Shown here piece by piece: positions 32,980-43,590 of a stretch of DNA of 64,000 nucleotides. The stretch spans positions 171,121 through 235,120 of the forward strand of contig NZ_JAUXVZ010000054.1 in NCBI RefSeq assembly GCF_030680185.1, in the 5' to 3' direction. The position numbers were made by a program, and so were the translations under genes. The number at the start of each line of letters is the position of its first letter. The stretch's first letter is position 1. This DNA comes from Phenylobacterium sp. GTDB taxonomy: Bacteria; Pseudomonadota; Alphaproteobacteria; Caulobacterales; Caulobacteraceae. The notes under the pieces were generated by a model. It had not been told where the DNA came from, ran no database searches, and saw nothing but the letters and a program-made list of their open reading frames with translations.

Positions 32980-34148
32980 GCCGCGGCCCGACCGAGCACT
33001 TCTAGAACGGCCCGCGCGGCGGCCTCCGAGGGATCGGGGCCGCCGCGTCCCATTTGGGCCAGGGCCTTGTCCTGGGCCTCAACCTGGGCGCGGCGCAGGT
33101 CCGGATCGTCCAGCCGCCGGGCGATTTCCCGGGCGATCTTCGGACCGTTGCAGTCGGCCTGAATCAGCTCCGGCGCGACGAAGTCCTGGGCGGCGATATT
33201 GAACAGCGTGACATAGTCGGTGCGGATCAGCCGCTTAAGAATGGCGTAGGTCACAGGACCCAGCCGATAGCCCACGACCATGGGGGCGCCGGCCAGGGCG
33301 AGCTCGGTGGTCACCGTACCGGAACAGGCCAGCGCCACGGTGGCCGCCTTCATGGCCGAATAGCGATCGGCCTCCCCCTCCACGACGTGCGCCCGATACG
33401 GCCACCCGGCGACCCGCGCCTTGACCGCGTCGGCCACGGTTGCGGCGGCGGGCACGATGACCTGAAGGCCAGGCCTGGCCGCCTTCAGCAGCGCGACGGC
33501 CTCCTCGAACGGGGGCAGGACGCGGGCGATCTCGCTGGGCCGGCTGCCGGGCAACACGACCAGCACCGGCTCGTTCGGCCCGATCGCCAGGCGGCGGCGC
33601 AGGCCCGCGGGATCGGCGGCCGACAGGTCGAGGCTGAGGGTGCTGTTGCCCACAAAGGTGGTTGGCAGGCCGACCTTCTCGAAATAAGGCGCGTCAAAGG
33701 TGTGGATCGACAGCAGATGGTCGACGTATCGCGCCAGAACCGCGGCCCTGCCCGGCCGTGACGCCCAGACCTGGGGCGCCACATACTTGATGACCGGCAT
33801 GTCCGGCAGCTGCGCCTTCAGGCGCTGCGCCACCCGCAGGGTGAAGCCCCAGGAATCGATGAGCACCGCCACGTCCGGCCTCTCCCGGCGCGCCAGGGCC
33901 GCCATCTCGTCGGCCCGGCGCACGACCTTCCGATAGGCCAGCAGGCCCTCCAAAAGGCCCAGGATCGACAGCTCTGACATGTCGAAGGGACTGACCAGCC
34001 CCTCGGCCGCCATCCCCTGTCCGCCCAGGCCGACGAACCGGACGTTCTCCGGACCAAGGCGCGCCTTCAGGGCGGCCATCAATCCAGCGCCGCGGTCGTC
34101 GCCAGACGCCTCGGCTGCGACCAGCATGATGCAGAGGGGTTGGGTCAT
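32976..34148 (-). CDS. lpxB: lipid-A-disaccharide synthase
   Basis: A 390-residue GT19 glycosyltransferase that joins UDP-diacylglucosamine and lipid X. Signatures are [29 protein letters not shown], and [16 protein letters not shown] with [12 protein letters not shown] in the middle. ATG 34148 overlaps the lpxI stop as ATGA. It is the last gene of the long envelope operon running rightward-to-left from rpsB/bamA. Confidence 0.96.
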   Translation of the reverse strand: MTQPLCIMLVAAEASGDDRGAGLMAALKARLGPENVRFVGLGGQGMAAEGLVSPFDMSELSILGLLEGLLAYRKVVRRADEMAALARRERPDVAVLIDSWGFTLRVAQRLKAQLPDMPVIKYVAPQVWASRPGRAAVLARYVDHLLSIHTFDAPYFEKVGLPTTFVGNSTLSLDLSAADPAGLRRRLAIGPNEPVLVVLPGSRPSEIARVLPPFEEAVALLKAARPGLQVIVPAAATVADAVKARVAGWPYRAHVVEGEADRYSAMKAATVALACSGTVTTELALAGAPMVVGYRLGPVTYAILKRLIRTDYVTLFNIAAQDFVAPELIQADCNGPKIAREIARRLDDPDLRRAQVEAQDKALAQMGRGGPDPSEAAARAVLEVLGRAAA

Positions 34149-34984
34149 CGGCCTTCAGGCTCTACGCCGACGACGAACAGGCCGAGTTCGTCGGCCAGGC
34201 CGATCACCTCGGCGCGGTCGAGCACCAGCATGCGGCCAGCCTCCCCCACCACGCCCGCCAGCCCTGCCTGCGCCACCCGTTGGATGGTGCCAAGGCCAAT
34301 GGTCGGCAGATCAACCCGGGTTTCCTGGATTGGCTTGGGCGCCTTGGCCAGCACGCCGCGCGGGGCGCCTGGCCCCCCGCGGATCGCGCCAGGCAGCTCG
34401 GCCACACGTCGGAGCATGGCGTCGGTGCCTTCCTGGGCCTCGACCGCCAGGACAAGGCCGTCGCAGACCACAGCCCCCTGGCCGATGTCCAGCCGTCCAA
34501 GCTCGCGGGCTACATGGAGGCCGCGGGCTATGTCGCCGGCATGTTCCGGCCCCGGACGCACCTTGCCAAGCGCGCCGGCCGGCAGACGCAGATCGCCCAT
34601 GGCCTCGTCGGCGCCTTCGATGGCGAAGCCCTCGGCCTCGAATTCCTGCAGCAGGGCGCGAAGCAGACCATCATCGCCGTGACGCGCCGCCGCGATCAGC
34701 CCGGGCAAGGCCTTCAGGCCGCGCAGGTCGGGCCGCAGCGCGGTAAAGTCGGGGCGACTGACATTGCCCGCGAAGCAGACCGAAGCACATCCCGCCGTCT
34801 TGAGCGCCCGGATACACTTGCCGAGTTCGGCCAGGCCGATATCGGCGCCGGGAAAGGCGGCCAGATCAGGCCCGGCGAACCCCTTGAGGCGCACGACAAA
34901 GAGGGGGCGTCCCGCCTGCTGGCAGGCAGAGGCGATCTCGACCGGAAGTCCGCCGCCGCCGGCGATCAGGCCGAGCTTGGACAA
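34145..34984 (-). CDS. lpxI: UDP-2,3-diacylglucosamine pyrophosphatase LpxI
   Basis: 279 residues of the DUF1009 family, which replaces LpxH in alphaproteobacteria and yields lipid X. Signatures are KLGLIAGGGGLPVEIA at the start and, near the C-terminus, VDLPTIGLGTIQRVAQAGL. There is no ATG near the start. TTG 34982-34984 gives MSKLGLIAGG and has GGGAGG nine bases upstream, inside the end of lpxA. It sits between lpxA and lpxB, as expected for the pathway order. Confidence 0.93.
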   Translation of the reverse strand: MSKLGLIAGGGGLPVEIASACQQAGRPLFVVRLKGFAGPDLAAFPGADIGLAELGKCIRALKTAGCASVCFAGNVSRPDFTALRPDLRGLKALPGLIAAARHGDDGLLRALLQEFEAEGFAIEGADEAMGDLRLPAGALGKVRPGPEHAGDIARGLHVARELGRLDIGQGAVVCDGLVLAVEAQEGTDAMLRRVAELPGAIRGGPGAPRGVLAKAPKPIQETRVDLPTIGLGTIQRVAQAGLAGVVGEAGRMLVLDRAEVIGLADELGLFVVGVEPEGR

Positions 34985-34988
34985 GGTG

Positions 34989-35786
34989 CTAGACCTCCCG
35001 CTCCGGCAGACAGAGGGGCCGGTTGGCCTCGGCGCGGATGAAGTCGATGATTTCCATGACCGGCGCGCTGTGGCCAAAGGTGGCCATGGCGTCGTCGATC
35101 CGCTCCTGGAATGTGCCTTCCTCGGCGAACAGCAGCCGATAGGCCGAACGCAGCTCGGCGATCATTTCGCGGGAGAAGTTGCGGCGCTTGAGACCCACGA
35201 GGTTCAGGCCCTCGAGGTGGGCGTGGTTCCCCCAGACCAGGCCATAGGGGATGACGTCCTTGGTCACCGCCGCCAGGCCGCCGATGAAGGAGTAGCGGCC
35301 GACCCGGCAGTGCTGGTGCACCGCGGCCAGGCCGCTGACCATCACGAAGTCGCCGACATCCACATGCCCGCCAAGCGTCGCCGAGTGCGCCAGGACAACA
35401 TTGTCGCCGACCGCGCAGTCGTGGCCCACATGGCTGGTGGCCATATACATGCCGTCATTGCCAACCCGGGTTACGCCGCCGCCATCGGGGGTGCCGATGT
35501 GCATGGTGACATGCTCCCAGAGGCGATTGCGATCGCCGATGATCAGCTCGGTCGGCTCGCCCTTGTAGCCCGTATGATGCGGCGGGCCGCCCAGATTGGA
35601 GAAGTTGCGGATGCTGCAGTCGGCGCCGATAGTCGTGTGGCCCTCGATGACCACATGCGACAGAAGCTCGGTTCGCGGGCCGATCTTCACGTGCTCGCCG
35701 ATAATCGAATAGGGGCCGACCTTCACCCCGTCGGCCAGCTCTGCGCCGGGCGCGACAATGGCGGTGGGATGAATGTCCACGCTCAT
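34989..35786 (-). CDS. lpxA: UDP-N-acetylglucosamine acyltransferase
   Basis: 265 residues, first step of lipid A synthesis. The left-handed beta-helix hexapeptides are visible throughout ([20 protein letters not shown] onward). The catalytic His lies in [18 protein letters not shown]. Substrate-loop sequence [18 protein letters not shown] is typical. ATG 35786 overlaps the fabZ stop as ATGA. The longer frame upstream is fabZ read in another frame. Confidence 0.97.
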   Translation of the reverse strand: MSVDIHPTAIVAPGAELADGVKVGPYSIIGEHVKIGPRTELLSHVVIEGHTTIGADCSIRNFSNLGGPPHHTGYKGEPTELIIGDRNRLWEHVTMHIGTPDGGGVTRVGNDGMYMATSHVGHDCAVGDNVVLAHSATLGGHVDVGDFVMVSGLAAVHQHCRVGRYSFIGGLAAVTKDVIPYGLVWGNHAHLEGLNLVGLKRRNFSREMIAELRSAYRLLFAEEGTFQERIDDAMATFGHSAPVMEIIDFIRAEANRPLCLPEREV

Positions 35787-36256
35787 TGGGTCGCCACGAC
35801 CATGGCGGCGAACTCGGCCTCGGCGGCGATCTTGTCGCCGACCATGGCGTGGCCCTTGAATTTGAACAGGTCGCCGCGATGGCGGACCACCTCGACCGGC
35901 ATGCGCAGCACGTCGCCCGGCCGGACCGGATTGCGGAAGCGGCAATTGTCCAGCGAGATGAACAGGATGGTCTTGCCGGCCACGTCCACGTCGAGCGACT
36001 TGGACATCAGCACCGCCCCTGTCTGGGCCAGGGCCTCGACGATCAGCACGCCGGGCATGACCGGATACTCAGGAAAGTGGCCGGCGAAGAACGGCTCGTT
36101 GAAGGTCACGCACTTGATGCCGACAATGGACTCGCTCGGCTTGTATTCCTCGGCGCGATCCACGAGCAGAAACGGATAGCGATGTGGAATCCGCCGAAGC
36201 ACCTCGGAAATGTCGATCTCGGTCGGGTTCTCGTTCACCGGCGCTTTTCGGCTCAT
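35783..36256 (-). CDS. fabZ: 3-hydroxyacyl-ACP dehydratase FabZ
   Basis: A 157-residue hot-dog-fold enzyme of fatty acid elongation that competes with LpxA and LpxD for hydroxyacyl-ACP. Motifs are [12 protein letters not shown] and the active-site [20 protein letters not shown] with the catalytic His and Glu. ATG 36256 ([15 protein letters not shown]) overlaps the lpxD stop as ATGA. Confidence 0.96.
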   Translation of the reverse strand: MSRKAPVNENPTEIDISEVLRRIPHRYPFLLVDRAEEYKPSESIVGIKCVTFNEPFFAGHFPEYPVMPGVLIVEALAQTGAVLMSKSLDVDVAGKTILFISLDNCRFRNPVRPGDVLRMPVEVVRHRGDLFKFKGHAMVGDKIAAEAEFAAMVVATQ

Positions 36257-37275
36257 GCGCCTGCTCCTTCTCCGCGGCGCTGGGCCATCTTTGACAGCCA
36301 GGCGGTCTCGCGCATCCATGTTCTTACCGGCCGCGCCGGCACGCCGCCCCAGGTTTCGCCTGGAGGAATGTCTTTCATGACCCCGGCCCCGGCGGCGACC
36401 CTGGCCCCCTGGCCGATCGCCACATGGTCAGCCACCCCGGCCCTGCCGCCGAACTGAGCGCCGTCGCCGATCGTCACGCTGCCGGAAATGCCCGTGTGAG
36501 CGGCCATGACGCAGTTGCGTCCGACGCGCACGTTGTGGGCGATCTGGACCAGGTTGTCGATCTTCGTATTCTCGCCGATCACCGTGTCGTCGAAGGCCCC
36601 ACGGTCGATGCAGGTCCCCGCGCCGATCGTCACCCCGTCCTGGACGATCACGCGCCCCAGCTGGGGAATGTCGATCAGACCCGACGGGCCCGGCGTGGCG
36701 CCGAAGCCAGCCTCGCCGATCACGGCGCCGGCATAGATTCGCACCCGGTCGCCGACCAGGGCAAAGCCGATCACCGCCCGCGGGCCGATCTCGCAGTCCC
36801 GCCCGATGGCGACCCCCGGCCCGATGACCGCCCCCGATCCAATCACCGATCCGGCGCCGATCTGCGCCCCGTCACCGACGACGGCGCCCGGAGCGATCCG
36901 CGCGCCGGGCTCGATCTTTGCGGTGGGCGAGACAAAGGCGTCCGCCCCGTTGATCCGGGTCCGGTGGAGCAGCTGGGCCGAGATCGCATAGGCCGCCTGG
37001 GGCGATGGCGTCAGCAGGACCGCACAGCCTTCCGGGGCCGCCTCAACCAGGCTGGCAGGCAGGAAGCAGGCGCCCGCTTGGCTGGCCGCAAGATCGGCCT
37101 TGCGGCGCTTGTCGGAAAGGAAGGTGATGCTGTCGGCCGAGGCGCGGTCGAGAACCGAGACCGCGTGGACCAGCCGCGCGCCATCGGCAGACGGATGAAG
37201 CTCCGCGCCGGTGGCCCGGGCGAGATCGTAAAGCGTTTTGGGACCGAGGTCCTCGAAGAAGCGCGGGTCAGGCAT
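36253..37275 (-). CDS. lpxD: UDP-3-O-acylglucosamine N-acyltransferase
   Basis: 340 residues. A uridine-binding N-terminal domain (1-100) is followed by the hexapeptide beta-helix (VSPTAKIEPGARIAPGAVVG onward). The catalytic His region is AHNVRVGRNCVMAAHTGISG. It adds the second hydroxyacyl chain in lipid A synthesis. It lies 42 bases after skp. Confidence 0.96.
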   Translation of the reverse strand: MPDPRFFEDLGPKTLYDLARATGAELHPSADGARLVHAVSVLDRASADSITFLSDKRRKADLAASQAGACFLPASLVEAAPEGCAVLLTPSPQAAYAISAQLLHRTRINGADAFVSPTAKIEPGARIAPGAVVGDGAQIGAGSVIGSGAVIGPGVAIGRDCEIGPRAVIGFALVGDRVRIYAGAVIGEAGFGATPGPSGLIDIPQLGRVIVQDGVTIGAGTCIDRGAFDDTVIGENTKIDNLVQIAHNVRVGRNCVMAAHTGISGSVTIGDGAQFGGRAGVADHVAIGQGARVAAGAGVMKDIPPGETWGGVPARPVRTWMRETAWLSKMAQRRGEGAGA

Positions 37276-37317
37276 AGGATTCCAAGCGCAACCCGCGCCC
37301 CATGGCGAGTCGTTCGA

Positions 37318-37938
37318 TTATCTAGTCTGGGCGCCCGACGCCTGCTGGTCCAGCCGCTCGCGGTCAAAAGCAAACTGCGTGATCTTGGCGTTCAGGGCCG
37401 TGACCAGGGGCTGGGTGATGTCCATCTGCGGATTGGCCAGCAGCAGGGCGTCGCGATTGACCAGCATGGCGCACTGGCGCTGCTGGTAGACGTCCCGGAT
37501 CAGGGGCTCCATCTCTTGGCCAACGCGGGCCAGGGCCTTCTGCTGGGTCACGGCCAGCTCGCGCTCGCGTTGGGCGGCCTTGCGCTGGAACGAGTTAACC
37601 CGCACCTGCAGGGCGGCGCGACGGGTTTCGAAGGCGTCCTGGCCCAGGGTCGTGCGCTGGGTTTCCAGCGTCTGCGCCTCCGTGGTGATGGCGGTTTCTT
37701 CGGACTTCAGTTCAGCCTCCACCTGGGTGGCGATCTGCTGAAGCCGGGTCTGGACATACTGGCCGACCGTAGAGGCGCCGATCGCGCCATCCACGGACAT
37801 TACGCAGACGCCCGCGATGGCCGCGCCGTGCGAGACCTGTGGCGCCGCGGCGGCCTGCTGGGCGTGAGCGCCCGTCGAGAGCGTAAGCGCAAGGGCCGCG
37901 GCGGCGGCGAAGCCGGCGGCAAGGGTTTTGGTCGTCAT
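37318..37938 (-). CDS. skp: OmpH/Skp-family periplasmic chaperone
   Basis: 206 residues. A signal peptide ([20 protein letters not shown], cleavage probably after AHA near residue 28) is followed by a Gln/Glu-rich helical region (about 60-150) forming the expected coiled-coil tentacles, and a C-terminal QMDITQPLVTALN strand. Skp holds unfolded outer-membrane proteins on the way to BamA. It starts four bases after the bamA stop, so the two are co-translated. Confidence 0.9.
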   Translation of the reverse strand: MTTKTLAAGFAAAAALALTLSTGAHAQQAAAAPQVSHGAAIAGVCVMSVDGAIGASTVGQYVQTRLQQIATQVEAELKSEETAITTEAQTLETQRTTLGQDAFETRRAALQVRVNSFQRKAAQRERELAVTQQKALARVGQEMEPLIRDVYQQRQCAMLVNRDALLLANPQMDITQPLVTALNAKITQFAFDRERLDQQASGAQTR

Positions 37939-37942
37939 GAAA

Positions 37943-40297
37943 TCAGAACCTCGTTGAGGTGGAGAACCGGAAGGTTTCCGTCTTGTCGTAATCTTCTTTG
38001 GCCAGAACTTGGCTGAAGTCGAAGCGGATGGGCCCCATGGGGGAGCGCCAGAAGATGCTGAGGCCAGCGGAGGCGCGCAGGGACATGTCATCGACGATGT
38101 TGGGATCGACGACGCCAGCGGCCGTGAGCTTATCCTCATCGTCCAGCATGCCCAAGGTGCCGAAGTCGGAGAACAGGGCGGCCTTCACCCCGTACTGCTC
38201 CGGCAGGAAGGTCGGAACGGTGAGTTCCACATTACCGATGGCGTAGGCCTTGCCGCCCATGGAATCGGAGCGGCCGGAGTTCAGGTCCCGCGGACCGATG
38301 CCGGCGGTCTCAAAGCCGCGGAAGCTGTTGCCACCCTTGTAGAAGCGGTCGTTGATCCGAACCGTATCGCCGCTCCACCCGTCCACATAGCCGGCCGAGC
38401 CGGTGGCGCTGAAGATGAAGCTCGGGGAGAAGCCGTAGTACCAACCGCCCTCGACCTCGGTCTTCAGATAGTTCACGTCGCCGCCGACCCCGGCCAGATC
38501 CTGGTTGAGGGCCGTATAGAATCCGCGGGTCGGATTGATCGGATCGTTACGCCGGTCGAGGCGCACGCCGTAGCCGACGAGAGAGGTCGTATAGGAGCCC
38601 CGCTGCTGGCATAGCGAGATCGACACCAGGAGCGCGGTCGGGTCGCAGTAGGACGCCGGAAGCTCGACCTCGTCCCGGCGGAGCGTGTAGCGCAGCGAGG
38701 CGCGCGAATTCAGCGTCAGCGGGAAGCCCAGCCGGACGCCGCTGCCGATGGTGTTGGTCCGGTAGGACGAATAGTCGGTGAGGTCGTAGCGGTAGGAATA
38801 GACGTCGAGGCCGGCGCCCAGATCCCGGCCCAGGAAGCGCGGCTCGGTAAACGAGAAATCGACCTGCTGGCGGAGGGAGCCCACAGAGACCCGGGCCCGG
38901 ACGTTCTGGCCGCGTCCGCGGAAATTGCGCTCGGTGACGCCGAGGTCGAGGATCAGCTGGTCGACCGACGAATAGCCGGCGCTGAAGGACAGCTCGCCCG
39001 TCGGCTGCTCGGTCACCTGGACCTGGAGATTGGTGCGATCGGGCGCCGAGCCAGGCGTCTCCTCGATCGCCACGTTCTCGAAGAAACCGAGGCCACGGAT
39101 CTGATTGCGCGAGCGGTCCACCAGGACGCGGTTATAGGCGTCGCCTTCGGCCAGGTTCATCTCGCGACGAACCACATAGTCCAGGGTGCGCGTATTGCCG
39201 ATGATGTCGATGCGATCGACATAGACCCGGGGCCCTTCATCGACAGCGAAGGTCACATCCACAGTGCGGGTTTCGCGGTTGGGCGTGTAGCGCGGGCGCA
39301 CATCGACGAACGCAAAGCCCGCGGCGCCGGCGGCGAAGGTCAGCGTATCGGTGGCCTGCTCGATCCGCTCGTCCTGATAAATCTGGCCTTCGCGGATCGG
39401 CAGGATCTGAACCAGGGTCTCCTTGTTGAGACGCTCAAGCTCGGTCTGCACCTCGACCTTCCCGAACCGGTATTCTGGCCCTTCGTCGATCGTATAGGTG
39501 ATGACGAAGCCGTTCTTGTCCGGCGCCAGTTCCGCCACAGCGGAGATCACGCGGAAATCGTAGAAGCCACGGTTGCGGTAATGCTCGCGCAGCTGTTCCT
39601 TGTCGTATTCCAGCCGGTCGGGGTCGTAGTTGGCGTTGCTGGTGAACAGCTTGTACCAGGCGCTCTGCTCGGTCACGACCACGTCGCGCAGGTCGTTGTC
39701 GGAGAACTCGACATTGCCCAGGAAGTTGGTGCGCAGCACGCCGCTCTTGGCGCCCTCGTCGATCTCGAAGATGACGTCCACGCGCTTCTGCGGCAGCTCG
39801 ACAATCTTCGGCGTCACGTCGGCCGAGATCCGGCCGGAGCGACGATAGAGCTCGACGATCCGCTGAACGTCCTGCTGCACCCGGGCGCGGGTGAAGATGC
39901 TGCGGGGACGCAGGGTGACCTCGTCGCGCAGCTTGTCTTCCTTGAGGCCGCGGTTCCCCTCGAAGATCACGCGGTTGATGATCGGGTTCTCGACCACCTC
40001 GACCACGATCTCGCCTGAGACGGCGCTGATCCGCACGTCCGCAAACAGATCGGTGCGATAGAGCGCCTTCAGCGCCAGGTCGAGCTGTTCGGCGTCCACC
40101 TGATCGCCAGGCTGGATCGGCAGATAGGACAGGACCGTCGCCTGCTCGATCCGCTCATTGCCCTGGACGACGATGCGCTGCACCACCTGCGACTGGACCT
40201 GGGCCACAGCGCCGGTTGGCACGGTCAGGGCCGTGGAGGCGAGCAGCAGGGCGAAGCCGGAAGCGAACGCAGCGCCACGAGCGCGAGATCTTTGCAT
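37943..40297 (-). CDS. bamA: outer membrane assembly factor BamA
   Basis: 784 residues. A signal peptide (ASGFALLLASTALTVPTGAVA) is followed by five POTRA repeats (about 35-420) and a 16-strand barrel (about 450-784). The protein ends in Phe within FRFSTSTRF, the beta-signal for its own insertion. Lid-loop type sequence FYKGGNSFRGFETAGIGPRD is present. The gene heads the run bamA-skp-lpxD-fabZ-lpxA-lpxI-lpxB, which joins outer-membrane protein and lipid A biogenesis. Confidence 0.97.
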   Translation of the reverse strand: MQRSRARGAAFASGFALLLASTALTVPTGAVAQVQSQVVQRIVVQGNERIEQATVLSYLPIQPGDQVDAEQLDLALKALYRTDLFADVRISAVSGEIVVEVVENPIINRVIFEGNRGLKEDKLRDEVTLRPRSIFTRARVQQDVQRIVELYRRSGRISADVTPKIVELPQKRVDVIFEIDEGAKSGVLRTNFLGNVEFSDNDLRDVVVTEQSAWYKLFTSNANYDPDRLEYDKEQLREHYRNRGFYDFRVISAVAELAPDKNGFVITYTIDEGPEYRFGKVEVQTELERLNKETLVQILPIREGQIYQDERIEQATDTLTFAAGAAGFAFVDVRPRYTPNRETRTVDVTFAVDEGPRVYVDRIDIIGNTRTLDYVVRREMNLAEGDAYNRVLVDRSRNQIRGLGFFENVAIEETPGSAPDRTNLQVQVTEQPTGELSFSAGYSSVDQLILDLGVTERNFRGRGQNVRARVSVGSLRQQVDFSFTEPRFLGRDLGAGLDVYSYRYDLTDYSSYRTNTIGSGVRLGFPLTLNSRASLRYTLRRDEVELPASYCDPTALLVSISLCQQRGSYTTSLVGYGVRLDRRNDPINPTRGFYTALNQDLAGVGGDVNYLKTEVEGGWYYGFSPSFIFSATGSAGYVDGWSGDTVRINDRFYKGGNSFRGFETAGIGPRDLNSGRSDSMGGKAYAIGNVELTVPTFLPEQYGVKAALFSDFGTLGMLDDEDKLTAAGVVDPNIVDDMSLRASAGLSIFWRSPMGPIRFDFSQVLAKEDYDKTETFRFSTSTRF

Positions 40298-40327
40298 CTG
40301 ATCAGCCGTAAAGGGAGGAAGGCGGGC

Positions 40328-41545
40328 CTAGGAGACCAGGCCGCCAAGAAATTTGAACACGCGCAGTTGCTGCAGATCGTTCCAGGTGGCGAACAACATC
40401 AAACCGAGCAGGAGCGCAAGGCCCACCCGGTACCCTGCCGCCTGAACCTTGGCCGCAAGAGGGCGGCGGGCCACAGCTTCGTAGGCGTAGAAGACGAGGT
40501 GCCCGCCATCGAGAACCGGAACCGGCAGCAGGTTCATGAAGCCGATCCCCACCGACAGCACCGCGGTAAGGCCGAGCAGCGCCACCGCGCTGCCCAGCAA
40601 CATCGCGCCAGTGTCTGGCGCGCCCTGAGCGCCCGATTGCGCCACCTGCCCCGAGGCCTGGGCGATCCTGAGCGGCCCGCCCAGCTGATCGGCGCTTTCC
40701 CGGCCGGTGACGACCCGGCCGAGATAATAGACCGTCGTGCTCAGCACCCGCCAGGTCCGCTCCGTCCCGGCGACCACCGCCTCCAGGGGGCCGTATCGCC
40801 GCACGGAGCGGTCGGTGGCTCCTGCTGGGCTGGCGATTCCCAGAACGCCGATCTTCTGCTCGCCGCCCATGCGGTCGGACACGATCCGTCGCTCCGGTGT
40901 CGCGGTGAGACGCACCAGCTGGCCGCCGCGATCGACGACAAAGGTGGTCGGCGCCTGTGACCGCACAGCGATGATCTGCTGCAGGTCGAAGAAGTTGTCG
41001 ATCTTCTGGCCGTTGGCTTCGACGACCACGTCGTCCACCACGAAACCGGCCCGCTGAGCGGCGCTGCCGGCCTCCACGCCCGCCACCCGGGCCGGCAGGA
41101 CGGTCTCGCCCACGGTCATCAGCAGGAAGGAGAACAGCACGATCGCCAGGACGAAGTTAGCCAGGGGGCCGGCTGCGGTGATGAAGGCGCGCTGCCACAC
41201 GGGCTTGAAGTGGAAGTAGCGGTCGGCCGCCCCCCTGCCCTGCTCGGTCTCGATCTTCTGGCGCAGGGCCTCGAGATTGGCGTGGTCCGGCACGCTGGCG
41301 GCGTTCTCGTCGCCGGAAAACTTGACATAGCCCCCAAGCGGGATCCAGCCGACCCGCCACTCGACGCCCTGGCGATCGCGCCAGCCGAAGATCCTGCGGC
41401 CAAAGCCGATGGAGAACTGGTCGATGGCCACGCGACAGGCGCGGGCGGCCCAGTAGTGTCCCAGCTCATGGATCGTGACGACCACGGTCAGGACCAGCAG
41501 GAACGGGACGATGTAGGTCAGTGCGGTCTGCAAAAAGCCGAACAT
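40328..41545 (-). CDS. rseP: RIP metalloprotease RseP (MmpA-type)
   Basis: A 405-residue site-2 protease. The zinc motif HELGH is at residues 26-30, with NLLPVPVLDGGHL near the C-terminus as the second active-site element. A PDZ domain (about 130-220, AQRAGFVVDDVVVEANGQKI) sits between membrane segments. In Caulobacter the orthologue MmpA cleaves the polarity factor PodJ; other substrates are anti-sigma factors. It lies between dxr and bamA. Confidence 0.95.
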   Translation of the reverse strand: MFGFLQTALTYIVPFLLVLTVVVTIHELGHYWAARACRVAIDQFSIGFGRRIFGWRDRQGVEWRVGWIPLGGYVKFSGDENAASVPDHANLEALRQKIETEQGRGAADRYFHFKPVWQRAFITAAGPLANFVLAIVLFSFLLMTVGETVLPARVAGVEAGSAAQRAGFVVDDVVVEANGQKIDNFFDLQQIIAVRSQAPTTFVVDRGGQLVRLTATPERRIVSDRMGGEQKIGVLGIASPAGATDRSVRRYGPLEAVVAGTERTWRVLSTTVYYLGRVVTGRESADQLGGPLRIAQASGQVAQSGAQGAPDTGAMLLGSAVALLGLTAVLSVGIGFMNLLPVPVLDGGHLVFYAYEAVARRPLAAKVQAAGYRVGLALLLGLMLFATWNDLQQLRVFKFLGGLVS

Positions 41546-41569
41546 CTGGTGGGGGCTGCTCCTAAGGGC

Positions 41570-42775
41570 CTAGCGGGCGCTGGAAAGCGACGCCGTGACG
41601 GCCGAGGCGATGCGCCGGGCCGCTGCATCCGTTTCCCGGGCCGTTTCAAGTGCGTCGCCGTTCGCCCCCCCGACCAGGTCCCCGTCGCGTTCCATACGCT
41701 CCAGAGTCTCAGACACGGTGGCGGCAATATCGAGAAAGCCGATCTTTCGGTCAAGGAAGGCGGCGACAGCCACCTCATTGGCCGCATTCAGCGCCCCGGG
41801 CGCGGCTCCGCCAGCCGAAAGCGCGGCCTTGGCGAGGCTGAGCGCCGGGAAGCGGGTGAGGTCCGGCGCCTCGAAGGTCAGCGGGCCGGACGCCACCAGA
41901 TCGAGCTTCGGCGCCGGCCACGGCAGGCGGTCGGGCCAGGCGAAGGCGCAGGCGATCGGCGCGCGCATGTCCGGCGGCCCCAGCTGAGCCAGGGTCGAGC
42001 CATCGGCATATTCCACCATGGAATGGATGATCTGCTGGTGATGGATCAAGACGTCGAGGCGCTCCGGCGGCATGGCGAACAGGTAGGCGGCCTCGATGAT
42101 TTCGAGCCCCTTGTTCATCATGGACGCGGAATCGACCGAAATCTTGGCGCCCATACTAAAATTCGGGTGGGCCACCGCCTGCTCCGGGGTGGCATGGGTC
42201 ATCTGGGCCTTGGTCCAGGTGCGGAACGGCCCGCCGGACGAGGTCAGGATGACCCGGGAGACCTGGGCCGTGGCCCGCGAATCGAACACCTGAAAGATCG
42301 CCGAGTGTTCCGAATCCACCGGGATCACGAGGCCGCCGGCCAACTTGGCGGTGCGCAGGAGACCCGGCCCGCCGCAGACCAGACTTTCCTTATTGGCCAG
42401 GGCGACGATGGCGCCGGACCTGGCCGCGGCCAGGGTGGGCGCAAGCCCCGCGAATCCTACGATGGCCGACATCACCCATTGGGCGTCGGCGGCCGCCACA
42501 TCGGCGATGGCCGAGGCGCCCGCTGCGGCCTCGATGCCCGAGCCCCGGAGCCGGTCGCGGAGTTCCGGCAGGCCTTGTTCGTCTTCGATGACCGCCTGAG
42601 CCGGGCGCCACTTCAGCGCCTGCTCCGCCAGCCGCGCCACATTGCGGCCGCCGGTCAGACCGACCACCTCGACCTCTACCTGCGCCTGTTCGAACAGGTC
42701 CAGGGTGGACACGCCCACAGAGCCGGTGGCGCCGAGGATGGTCACCTTGCGAGGCAGGCCGGCAGGGGCGTTCAT
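41570..42775 (-). CDS. dxr: 1-deoxy-D-xylulose 5-phosphate reductoisomerase
   Basis: 401 residues, making MEP from DXP with NADPH. The nucleotide motif is [18 protein letters not shown] (residues 13-30). Substrate and metal residues are in [21 protein letters not shown] and [14 protein letters not shown]. The same pathway is served by ispDF at the left end. ATG 42775 overlaps the cdsA stop as ATGA. Confidence 0.96.
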   Translation of the reverse strand: MNAPAGLPRKVTILGATGSVGVSTLDLFEQAQVEVEVVGLTGGRNVARLAEQALKWRPAQAVIEDEQGLPELRDRLRGSGIEAAAGASAIADVAAADAQWVMSAIVGFAGLAPTLAAARSGAIVALANKESLVCGGPGLLRTAKLAGGLVIPVDSEHSAIFQVFDSRATAQVSRVILTSSGGPFRTWTKAQMTHATPEQAVAHPNFSMGAKISVDSASMMNKGLEIIEAAYLFAMPPERLDVLIHHQQIIHSMVEYADGSTLAQLGPPDMRAPIACAFAWPDRLPWPAPKLDLVASGPLTFEAPDLTRFPALSLAKAALSAGGAAPGALNAANEVAVAAFLDRKIGFLDIAATVSETLERMERDGDLVGGANGDALETARETDAAARRIASAVTASLSSAR

Positions 42776-43590
42776 GTGAAAAACTCCGCAAGGCGGGCGA
42801 GCGCCACGACAAGAACGGCGAACATCAGGCCGTCTACGCGATCAAGCAGGCCGCCATGACCGGGGATCAGGTCGCCTGAATCCTTCACGCCGAAACGCCG
42901 CTTGAGCATCGATTCCCAGAGGTCGCCCCCCATGGTCGCCAGGCCGCCCGTGAAGCCGATCACAGCGCCGGTCACGGGGCCCATGACCTCGCCGAACAGG
43001 ATCGAGCAGCCGGCGCCGGCGCAGGTGGCCGCAGCCAGTCCGCCGACGAACCCGGACCAGGTCTTGTTGGGCGAAAACCTCGGCCAGAGCTTGGGGCCCT
43101 TGAGCACGCTGCCCACCAGGAAGGCGGCGATATCGGCCGCCCAGGTGACGGCGAACAACATCAGCACCCAGAGCGCCCCGTCCGGCGTGCCCCGCAACCA
43201 GACCAGGGCCAGGCAGGGAACGCCGATATAGACCACCCCGAAGGCGGCGTCGGCTGGTCGCTCGGCCACCCGGCGGGCGATGAAGGCGGCGACCCCGGCG
43301 CCCAGGGCCATGGCCGCCCAGGCCAGGGGCACATAGCGCAGATAAATGAGGAAGACCCCGGCCAGCACCCCCACCAGGACCGCGCTCAGCACCCGAATCG
43401 GGGCCTTGGGCGCCGTCATCCCGGCCCACTCGATCGACAGCAGCGCGACGCCGACGGAGATCAGCAGCAGGAACGGCCAACCGCCGAACCAGACAGCCGC
43501 CACCGTCGCCGGCACCAGCACAAGGGCTGAGGCTGCGCGGATGGCGAGGTTTGACCAGTCGAACTGTTTAGCCGGCGGCAAGGGCGTCAT
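42772..43590 (-). CDS. cdsA: phosphatidate cytidylyltransferase
   Basis: 272 residues with seven or eight membrane segments, making CDP-diacylglycerol for phospholipids. The family signature is intact near the C-terminus: [19 protein letters not shown] followed by LLDRVDGL. The start is uncertain: ATG 43590 ([12 protein letters not shown]) overlaps uppS by 23 bases, and ATG 43610 is possible. Confidence 0.92.
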   Translation of the reverse strand: MTPLPPAKQFDWSNLAIRAASALVLVPATVAAVWFGGWPFLLLISVGVALLSIEWAGMTAPKAPIRVLSAVLVGVLAGVFLIYLRYVPLAWAAMALGAGVAAFIARRVAERPADAAFGVVYIGVPCLALVWLRGTPDGALWVLMLFAVTWAADIAAFLVGSVLKGPKLWPRFSPNKTWSGFVGGLAAATCAGAGCSILFGEVMGPVTGAVIGFTGGLATMGGDLWESMLKRRFGVKDSGDLIPGHGGLLDRVDGLMFAVLVVALARLAEFFT

